From assembly GCA_018335765.1 (NCBI GenBank), contig JAGXRU010000142.1, positions 1 through 5,027 of the forward strand: a DNA stretch of 5,027 nt. The letters are read 5' to 3'. Source of the DNA: Alkaliphilus sp. (GTDB lineage Bacteria; Bacillota; Clostridia; Peptostreptococcales; Thermotaleaceae). Below, piece by piece: positions 1 through 4,419 of the stretch (the first letter of the stretch is position 1; the number at the start of each line of letters is the position of its first letter). The translations under genes were made by a program, and so were the position numbers. The notes beneath the pieces are model-generated. The model ran no database searches, was not told where the DNA came from, and saw only the letters and a list, made by a program, of their open reading frames with translations.

Positions 1-255
1 CTAATCAAGGAAAGCCCTGTAAATATAGAATGCAAAGTTACAAATATAATTCCACTTGGCTCTCATCATATGTTTTTAGGAAAAGTTGTTGCTGTCAATG
101 TTGATGATCAATATATTGATAGTAAAAACAAGTTCCATTTGGATAAGTCAAATCCTATTTGCTATGCCCATGGTCAATATTATGGTTTAACAAAATCTCT
201 AGGCGGATTTGGATTTTCTGTAACGAAAAAGAATAAAAACATCCGCAAGAAATGA
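1..255 (+). CDS. Flavin reductase family protein, C-terminal part (5' end outside window)
   Basis: The gene is open from base 1 in frame 1 and ends at TGA 253-255, giving the last 84 residues. The translation contains SPVNIECKVTNIIPLGSHHM early on and ends in a GGFGFSV tail followed by a lysine-rich terminus. This is the C-terminal half of the FMN-binding split-barrel flavin reductase family (DIM6/NTAB type), where a conserved 'E..V..I..LGSH.MF.GEVV.V.VD' strand pair is followed by a 'Y.HG.YY.L...LG.FG.SV' ending. Members bind FMN and use NAD(P)H to reduce free flavin or carry out related redox chemistry in the cytoplasm. The physiological substrate of clostridial members is usually unknown. 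The internal ATG at 70 is not the gene start, because homology continues upstream to the window edge. The gene converges on relQ, and its stop codon lies inside the left arm of the intergenic hairpin. Confidence 0.9.
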   Translation, partial: LIKESPVNIECKVTNIIPLGSHHMFLGKVVAVNVDDQYIDSKNKFHLDKSNPICYAHGQYYGLTKSLGGFGFSVTKKNKNIRKK

Positions 256-282
256 GATATCTTTCAGCACATCTCATTTCTT
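247..282. terminator. Hairpin between convergent flavin reductase and relQ genes, probable bidirectional terminator
   Basis: There is a perfect 12-bp inverted repeat: AAGAAATGAGAT at 247-258 and ATCTCATTTCTT at 271-282, with a 12-base loop. The left arm includes the TGA of the flavin reductase gene. The sequences on both outer sides are T-rich (in transcript sense) but interrupted, so the U tracts are weaker than usual. Its position between two converging genes supports termination in both directions. Confidence 0.7.
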
Positions 283-294
283 CAATTTATTCCT

Positions 295-1095
295 TCAAAA
301 GCTTAATTTATTAACTATAGACTTAAGTTTTTCCCCCAGTTCTTTCAATTCAATGATGTCACCCTTTTCCCAATAATAATTGAATTTATCTTGAAAATCG
401 CTGGCTTCTTCAAATTTTCCCTGAAGCTTTAGTGCATGAATATTATGTACAATATCTGATACGGTGTTTGATTTTATTTCAAATAATTTTTGTGCATTAA
501 TCACTTCATCCCTTATTTCCAGCATCTCTTTATCCAGCAAATAAGCAGTTTCTGCTGATTTTTTAAGTCTCTCACGAATATTTGGCGGAATGTTTTCTTT
601 ATATTTATAATTTAGTGAATGTTCGATCGTTGCCCAGAAATTCATTGCTAAAGTTCTTATCTGAATTTCTGCTAATATTTCTTTGCTTCCAAAAGCTGTT
701 TGCAAAGGATATCTAATTATCATATGATAACTTCTATATCCACTTTCTTTTGTATTCCTTAAATAATCCTTCACATATTGAATTTTTAAATCCTTGCCAT
801 CTCTTTGTTTTATCAGCTCTATAACAGTATAAATATCATCTACAAACTGACACATTATTCTAATTCCAGCTATATCTTCAATTTTTTCTTCAATTTCATT
901 TTCTACCACGCCATATTTTTTAGCTTTTTCCAGTATACTAGAAACTTTTTTGACTCTACCTGTCACAAATTCTATGGGGGAATACTCACTGGATTCTCTT
1001 AGTTCGCTCCTTATGGCCTTAAACTTTACTTTCAATTCCTCTACTGCCTGTTCATAAGGTATTAAAATTTTCTTCCACTGTTTTATATTAATCAC
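295..1095 (-). CDS. relQ: Small alarmone synthetase RelQ, (p)ppGpp synthetase / GTP pyrophosphokinase
   Basis: This cytoplasmic enzyme transfers pyrophosphate from ATP to GTP or GDP to make (p)ppGpp, the stringent-response alarmone. It is a single-domain synthetase without the HD hydrolase or TGS/ACT regions of long RelA/SpoT proteins. Visible motifs over 266 residues: PIEFVTGRVK (40-49, nucleotide-binding basic motif), EDIAGIR (73-79, with D74 as the metal-binding Asp), KESGYRSYH (116-124, the G-loop whose Tyr stacks on the acceptor guanine), EIQIRT (143-148, catalytic Glu) and FWATIEHSLNYK (153-164). These match the RelQ/YjbM subgroup closely, including the N-terminal KQW...PY.QAVEELKVK segment. 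B. subtilis YjbM is about 211 residues. This protein carries about 55 extra C-terminal residues, predicted by eye to be charged helices. The start used is GTG at 1095, and an ATT at 1092 is also possible. It is the last gene of the leftward block, 164 bases after ytqA, with a candidate promoter of its own. Confidence 0.93.
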   Translation of the reverse strand: MINIKQWKKILIPYEQAVEELKVKFKAIRSELRESSEYSPIEFVTGRVKKVSSILEKAKKYGVVENEIEEKIEDIAGIRIMCQFVDDIYTVIELIKQRDGKDLKIQYVKDYLRNTKESGYRSYHMIIRYPLQTAFGSKEILAEIQIRTLAMNFWATIEHSLNYKYKENIPPNIRERLKKSAETAYLLDKEMLEIRDEVINAQKLFEIKSNTVSDIVHNIHALKLQGKFEEASDFQDKFNYYWEKGDIIELKELGEKLKSIVNKLSF

Positions 1096-1097
1096 TT

Positions 1098-1103
1098 CCC
1101 CTC
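1098..1103 (-). promoter_or_regulatory. relQ ribosome binding site with unusually short spacing
   Basis: On the minus strand GAGGGG lies only 2 bases before the GTG start (4 bases if only GAGG pairs). This is closer than the usual 5-9. The next in-frame codon, ATT at 1092-1090, would have 5-7 bases of spacing and would give a start matching RelQ homologues to the residue. The site therefore leaves the true start codon open. Confidence 0.6.
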
Positions 1104-1120
1104 AAATCACTATCAATATT

Positions 1121-1149
1121 ATTTTACCATTTTTTTTGATCTATGATAA
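1121..1149 (-). promoter_or_regulatory. Candidate sigma-A promoter of relQ
   Basis: Reading the minus strand, TTATCA (1149-1144, 4 of 6 to TTGACA) is followed after exactly 17 bases by TAAAAT (1126-1121, 5 of 6 to TATAAT). Initiation near 1114 would give a leader of about 20 nt ending in the GAGGGG site. The spacer is A-rich. This would allow relQ to be expressed separately from ytqA. Confidence 0.45.
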
Positions 1150-1259
1150 CCAAATTCTAACATAAAAATAATGTTTTGTTGGATTATGAGAGAATATCAA
1201 AAGTTTCTGTCTAAATATACTGAAATGTTTCTCTAGTCGGTCAAAAGTTTTACTCCCAC

Positions 1260-2216
1260 TTATCTATCGACTAGGTGTCTTACTGCCCTCCCATTGAGAT
1301 AATCACATTTTTTCCCTTGATAGCTGTCTCTAGCGCTTAGTTCATGATCAATCAGATCTCTTATTTTCCACCAACTTTTACCCCAATTACAGAATAATGT
1401 GTTTTCTTCAGGAGCCCGTCCTAATAATCGCTGTATAATAATTTGGGGTGAGAGATACTCGATAAAAGCTATAATACGTTCCACATATTCATCCATGGAA
1501 ATAATTTCAACGGCTTGCTCTTTATAAAGTCTTCCGAGTTCAGTATCCCTTAGTATATATAAAGAATGCAATTTTACTTGTTCAACTTCTAATGCTGACA
1601 AAATTTTTGATCCTTCTATCACATCCTCAAAATTGTCCCAAGGCAGGTTTATAATCATATGTACACAACATTCCAGCTGATATCTTTTTATTCGCATAAC
1701 TGCATCTATGAATTCTGCCAAAGTATGTCCTCTATTTATTTTGTGAAGGGTATTATAATTAACACTTTGTAAGCCTAGCTCAATTACAATATTCAATTTT
1801 TTTTCTTCTTTTATTTCTTTCAGATACTCTAAGTAGGCATCATTAATACAATCCGGTCTAGTGGATATCGCAATTTCTACTATACCCTCTCTGATTGAGG
1901 CATTTATAAACTTTTTGAAGCAGGATAGTTCTAGATAGGTATTAGAAAAATTTTGAAAATAGGCGATGAATTTTTTCGCCTTATATTTACCGCTAATATA
2001 CATAATGTTTTTTTCTAATTGCTCCTCAATTGCCAAACCACTATCTAAACTTTCAAAACCTGCCCCTAATTCTCCACAAAATATACACCCTCTGCTGTGT
2101 TGCATCAGTCCGTCACGATTTGGACAGCTTACAGGGATGTTCAATGGTATTTTATAAACTTTTTCTCCATATTTTTCCTTTAGATATTGTGAATATACTC
2201 TATACCTTTTCTCCAT
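1260..2216 (-). CDS. ytqA: YtqA/YhcC-type radical SAM protein (TIGR01212 family), probable tRNA-modification enzyme
   Basis: This is a full-length 318-residue member of the radical SAM family that includes B. subtilis YtqA and E. coli YhcC, related to the Elp3/HemN groups. The [4Fe-4S]/S-adenosylmethionine motif is Cys31-x12-Cys44-x2-Cys47, within CPNRDG...GCIFC. Downstream family signatures are IAYFQNFSNTY (84-94), STRPDCI (118-124), ELGLQS (146-151), NRGHT (160-164), KLHSLY and a C-terminal LIDHELSARDSYQGK. The YtqA group has recently been proposed (as MnmL) to act in mnm5s2U synthesis at the tRNA wobble position in Gram-positive bacteria. I recall this rather than see it, and the partner methyltransferase YtqB is not adjacent here. 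The segment that usually reads 'ILGLPGE' reads IINLPWD (193-199). The start is ATG 2216 with AGGAG 11 bases upstream. The gene lies 62 bases after the M14 peptidase, with an extended -10 promoter overlapping that gene's stop. Confidence 0.88.
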   Translation of the reverse strand: MEKRYRVYSQYLKEKYGEKVYKIPLNIPVSCPNRDGLMQHSRGCIFCGELGAGFESLDSGLAIEEQLEKNIMYISGKYKAKKFIAYFQNFSNTYLELSCFKKFINASIREGIVEIAISTRPDCINDAYLEYLKEIKEEKKLNIVIELGLQSVNYNTLHKINRGHTLAEFIDAVMRIKRYQLECCVHMIINLPWDNFEDVIEGSKILSALEVEQVKLHSLYILRDTELGRLYKEQAVEIISMDEYVERIIAFIEYLSPQIIIQRLLGRAPEENTLFCNWGKSWWKIRDLIDHELSARDSYQGKKCDYLNGRAVRHLVDR

Positions 2217-2277
2217 ACCACTTTTTTCTCCTCTTACTCATTTGTATTAATACTCCAAAATAATTTCATTAGTAAAA

Positions 2278-2286
2278 ATTATACCA
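2278..2286 (-). promoter_or_regulatory. Extended -10 promoter element for ytqA, overlapping the upstream stop codon
   Basis: The minus strand reads TGGTATAAT, a perfect TGnTATAAT extended -10, at 2286-2278. It contains the TAA stop (2281-2279) of the peptidase gene. No good -35 is found at 16-18 bases, which extended -10 promoters tolerate. Initiation would fall near 2271, leaving a leader of about 55 nt that holds the ytqA AGGAG site. Confidence 0.5.
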
Positions 2287-3550
2287 CAGAAGCCAATAAC
2301 AGTAGTTCTTCATTATCATTGTAAATTTTATCAAACTGTGTAATCGGAAGAGGATTCTTACCCAGACCCGCCTCAATTGTAAATCCTGGTCTTCTGTACT
2401 GTTGTATAAACCAGTCCTTATAGCCTGAATAGGCACCCAGACCATAAGCTTCACCTAATCTATATCCACTCACTCTAGAGAAAAGTTCTGCTATGGTTCT
2501 TGCCTCCGGTGGTTCCAGATTTTGAAATGTCCAAAATATAACTTCTCCTTGGGTATGATAAGCCAAGACTAACCTAAAATTATGGTTTCTGGTAAAATCT
2601 GCGACTGCTCTTGTTTCCGGCTCAGACTCTGGATTTTTACCTGGGTATCTAGTAGGACCTGGAGATCCATATCCCTGTTGTTGCGCTATGACTTTATATC
2701 TTTCCCACAGGGCATCATAGTTATGATTTAAATCCACTCCTCTGATATTTGCATTCCAGACTTGTGAAAATGGCAGTCCAGTGATATTCCATTTAAGAAG
2801 TTCATTGTAAAACGGATTATCCGGCTGCAACCCGTTTAGTACAAGGTCTACTCCATCAGGATTAACCATTGGCATGATATAAATAGTGCTTTTGTCCCAA
2901 ATAGTCCTCACATCGTAGCCTCTGATATTAGTCTCTTGAACATAAGCTTTCGAAAAATTTTCTATGAATTTCATAAGTAATGGTGTTGTTATCCACTCTA
3001 GGGAATGATGAGAACCGTTATAAAAAACTTGATTTGGTCCATTCCCTATTTTCAAATAGTAAAGTTCCCTTCCTAACACACTTCTTCCAGCCGAGCCCAC
3101 CTCTAAAAATGGATATCTAGCCCTCAGCCCCCGAATATTCCTTTCCATTATTTCATAAGTATATGCTATATTTGTAGCTACCACATCTATACCAAAAGGA
3201 ACTACGATCTGCTGACCTATTCTTAGGTTATAGGGATTGACAGTGGGATTAGCAGTGACGATTTTCTCCACTGTTGTGTAATAATTTCGTGCTATTTGGT
3301 AAAGTGTGTCTCCAGACCTTATTTTGTAAATATCATAACCCAACAGCAAAGGCTCTAATGCTTTGTGGGTAATAGGACCAATAACACCATCAGGCGTTAA
3401 TCCATTATTTCTTTGAAAAGCTATTACAGACTGTCGTGTTTCCTCTCCAAATATACCATCTATTGATCGAGGATCATAGCCTATTTTTCTCAACAGTGCT
3501 TGAATTTCCATAACATCCGTCCCTCTAGAACCCAATCTTAACACCCTCAT
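2279..3550 (-). CDS. Peptidoglycan-binding/LysM/M14 metallopeptidase, probable gamma-D-glutamyl-diamino acid endopeptidase
   Basis: This 423-residue protein has three domains. They are a PG_binding_1 helical repeat (about 3-67, LGSRGTDVMEIQALL and DGIFGEETRQSVIAFQ), one LysM (about 73-118, YKIRSGDTLYQIA to RIGQQIVVP), and an M14 zinc carboxypeptidase-type domain (about 125-423). Zinc ligands are H182 and E185 in HHSLE and H332 in AYHTQGE. The catalytic Glu is E393 in FTIEAG, preceded by a GYKDWF motif typical of the group. R270 in NIRGVDLNHN matches the carboxypeptidase A substrate Arg127, while His276 replaces Arg145. This fits enzymes of the ENP I/YqgT group that cut the gamma-D-Glu to diaminopimelate bond of wall peptides rather than remove ordinary C-terminal residues. 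No signal peptide is present, as in spore-associated ENP I, so action after mother-cell lysis or on imported muropeptides is possible (inference). The start is ATG 3550 with GAGG 7 bases upstream. The gene is divergent from the 79-residue ORF. Confidence 0.92.
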   Translation of the reverse strand: MRVLRLGSRGTDVMEIQALLRKIGYDPRSIDGIFGEETRQSVIAFQRNNGLTPDGVIGPITHKALEPLLLGYDIYKIRSGDTLYQIARNYYTTVEKIVTANPTVNPYNLRIGQQIVVPFGIDVVATNIAYTYEIMERNIRGLRARYPFLEVGSAGRSVLGRELYYLKIGNGPNQVFYNGSHHSLEWITTPLLMKFIENFSKAYVQETNIRGYDVRTIWDKSTIYIMPMVNPDGVDLVLNGLQPDNPFYNELLKWNITGLPFSQVWNANIRGVDLNHNYDALWERYKVIAQQQGYGSPGPTRYPGKNPESEPETRAVADFTRNHNFRLVLAYHTQGEVIFWTFQNLEPPEARTIAELFSRVSGYRLGEAYGLGAYSGYKDWFIQQYRRPGFTIEAGLGKNPLPITQFDKIYNDNEELLLLASVV

Positions 3551-3631
3551 ACCATCACCTCTTTATATTATTAGTACATTTTATCCTTACTTATATAATT
3601 TGGTGATAACTATATAACCATTGATCAAAAA

Positions 3632-3640
3632 TGTTATACT
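3632..3640 (+). promoter_or_regulatory. Candidate extended -10 promoter of the 79-residue gene
   Basis: TGTTATACT matches TGnTATAAT with one mismatch in the hexamer (TATACT, 3635-3640). No recognisable -35 lies 16-18 bases upstream. Initiation would fall near 3647, downstream of the GTG at 3645 and upstream of the AGGAGG site, so it agrees with translation from ATG 3684. Confidence 0.45.
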
Positions 3641-3669
3641 ATAAGTGACCAAGAAAATTTTTATGTTTC

Positions 3670-3675
3670 AGGAGG
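3670..3675 (+). promoter_or_regulatory. Shine-Dalgarno site that fixes the start of the 79-residue gene
   Basis: A perfect AGGAGG lies 8 bases before ATG 3684. The longer in-frame alternative starting at GTG 3645 has no comparable site, so the shorter protein is preferred. Confidence 0.85.
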
Positions 3676-3683
3676 CTCAACCA

Positions 3684-3923
3684 ATGAAAAGATATACAAA
3701 GGTTATAGGACTAATGGGCAATTACTTCACAAAAGAATTCGAAAAGAAGAAAAAACACAAAGCTAAAACAAGAGAAATAAAAGAAGATACAGTGGCTAAA
3801 TATTTTCACGAGGGCGATACAGAAGTGCTTGTATACTTTCAAGAGAGTGACAAGAGTATACTAATTACTCCCTTTAGTAGTGTTGAAGAAATAAGAAGAT
3901 ATTTAGGAGAAAAATTTATATAA
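3684..3923 (+). CDS. Small hypothetical protein, 79 residues, family not recognised
   Basis: The frame also extends upstream to GTG 3645, but the perfect AGGAGG at 3670-3675 and the likely transcription start near 3647 both favour ATG 3684. The protein has no signal peptide or membrane segment. Residues 1-15 are moderately hydrophobic (KVIGLMGNYF), about 17-35 are highly charged with a KKKKHK run, and the C-terminal half (about 36-79) alternates hydrophobic residues as in a small alpha/beta fold: TEVLVYF and SILITPF look like strands, and SVEEIRRYLGEKF looks like a closing helix. I do not recognise a family and assign no function. It is a monocistronic unit with its own promoter and a strong terminator immediately after the TAA, which supports a real, possibly well-expressed gene. 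A small nucleic-acid-binding or regulatory protein would fit the lysine-rich stretch, but this is speculation. Confidence 0.75.
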   Translation: MKRYTKVIGLMGNYFTKEFEKKKKHKAKTREIKEDTVAKYFHEGDTEVLVYFQESDKSILITPFSSVEEIRRYLGEKFI

Positions 3924-3963
3924 AAAAATCTCTACAGTCTGAATCAACACTGTAGAGATTTTT
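3924..3963. terminator. Bidirectional rho-independent terminator between the 79-residue gene and csp
   Basis: There is a perfect 15-bp inverted repeat at 3924-3938 and 3949-3963 with a 10-base loop. The core is CTCTACAGT/ACTGTAGAG, flanked by A and T tracts. The plus strand ends in five T and the minus strand in seven T, so it can stop transcription from both converging genes. It begins one base after the TAA of the plus-strand gene and lies 4 bases from the csp stop. Confidence 0.92.
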
Positions 3964-3967
3964 ACCT

Positions 3968-4168
3968 TTATATGATCTGAACGTTTGTAGCTTGCGGTCC
4001 ACGTTCCCCTTGCGCAACTTCAAATTGAACTCTTTGACCTTCAGTCAGACTTTTATAACCTTCACCTGTCAGTCCTGAAAAGTGAACAAACACATCACTT
4101 TCACCTGCTACTTCAATAAATCCAAACCCTTTTTCGTTGTTGAACCATTTGACTGTTCCTTCTTTCAT
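3968..4168 (-). CDS. csp: Cold-shock protein, CspA/CspB family RNA chaperone
   Basis: This 66-residue protein is a single cold-shock domain, an OB-fold five-stranded barrel that binds single-stranded RNA and DNA and melts RNA secondary structure in the cytoplasm. RNP1 is KGFGFIEV (13-20) and RNP2 is VFVHF (26-30). Nucleic-acid-stacking aromatics W8, F15, F17, F27, H29 and F30 are all present. The sequence begins MKEGTVKWFNNEKGFGFI and ends GPQATNVQII, the usual layout and length for the family. The start is ATG 4168 with AGGAGG (4178-4183) 9 bases upstream. A TTGACA promoter about 120 bases upstream implies a long leader, as in many cold-inducible csp genes. The gene is transcribed alone and ends at the shared bidirectional terminator. 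The particular paralogue (CspB, C or D type) cannot be decided from one copy. Confidence 0.97.
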   Translation of the reverse strand: MKEGTVKWFNNEKGFGFIEVAGESDVFVHFSGLTGEGYKSLTEGQRVQFEVAQGERGPQATNVQII

Positions 4169-4214
4169 TTCCGTATTCCTCCTAATGCGTCCTTAAAGAC
4201 ATAATATAATTTAA

Positions 4215-4247
4215 TATTAGTGTTACTGATTTTAGTATTACCTAATA
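4215..4247 (-). promoter_or_regulatory. Imperfect hairpin in the csp leader
   Basis: In the csp transcript TATTAG pairs with CTAATA (6 bp). After one bulged G, one further pair and a 2x2 internal loop, TACT pairs with AGTA around a 6-base AAAATC loop. The structure is AU-rich, so it would be markedly more stable at low temperature. A regulatory role is inference from position only. Confidence 0.35.
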
Positions 4248-4267
4248 AAACAAAAATAATCGTGTTG

Positions 4268-4296
4268 ATACAAAGAATGAACAATCACTTTGTCAA
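4268..4296 (-). promoter_or_regulatory. Candidate csp promoter with consensus -35
   Basis: The minus strand has a perfect TTGACA (4296-4291), a 17-base spacer, then TTGTAT (4273-4268), a poor -10 with 3 of 6 matches. Initiation near 4261 would give a leader of about 92 nt. The -35 and spacing are good and the -10 is weak. Confidence 0.5.
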
Positions 4297-4322
4297 ATGT
4301 TTTAAAAACAACTCGTTAAAAA

Positions 4323-4348
4323 CATGGCATATATTCGATATATTAATG
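4323..4348 (-). terminator. Weak candidate terminator downstream of the substrate-binding protein gene
   Basis: In the minus-strand transcript, CAT and ATATAT (4348-4346, 4343-4338) pair with ATATAT and ATG (4334-4329, 4325-4323) around a CGA loop, followed directly by five T. The stem is almost all A/T and interrupted, so it is poor by normal rules. It is the only hairpin-plus-T-run I see between the transporter gene and csp. The 251 bases 4169-4419 otherwise hold the csp leader and promoter and no gene I can support. Confidence 0.3.
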
Positions 4349-4419
4349 GAAAATCAGTTTTGTTATCATGCTTTTTCAGTTATTTTTTAATTATCACACA
4401 GTCTGACGATCCCTTGCTT

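Noticed and set aside
70..255. Complete 61-residue gene starting at ATG 70
   Set aside because: The same frame is open to base 1 and the upstream residues continue the flavin reductase family signature, so the ATG is internal to a truncated gene.
805..1002. Plus-strand ORF of 65 codons inside relQ
   Set aside because: It lies antisense to a strongly conserved relQ coding region, is Phe/Tyr/Asn-rich and has no ribosome binding site.
2244..2253. Ten-base palindrome GTATTAATAC in the ytqA leader
   Set aside because: It is short, has no flanking symmetry, forms no T-tailed hairpin, and is easily explained by base composition.
1966..2263. Two overlapping plus-strand ORFs opposite the start of ytqA
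   Set aside because: Both are antisense to the radical SAM CxxC region, which is clearly under protein constraint, and neither resembles a protein family.
2269..2454. Minus-strand 61-codon ORF overlapping the 3' end of the peptidase gene in another frame
   Set aside because: It lies out of frame within the conserved TIEAG region of the M14 domain and shows no family resemblance.
3602..3650. Imperfect inverted repeat GGT...TATAAC / GTTATA...ACC in the divergent promoter region, as a possible operator
   Set aside because: The arms match only in short blocks separated by mismatches, which is expected by chance in sequence this AT-rich.
3645..3683. N-terminal 13-residue extension of the small gene from GTG 3645
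   Set aside because: No Shine-Dalgarno precedes it, the AGGAGG lies inside it, and the likely transcript begins about at or after the GTG.
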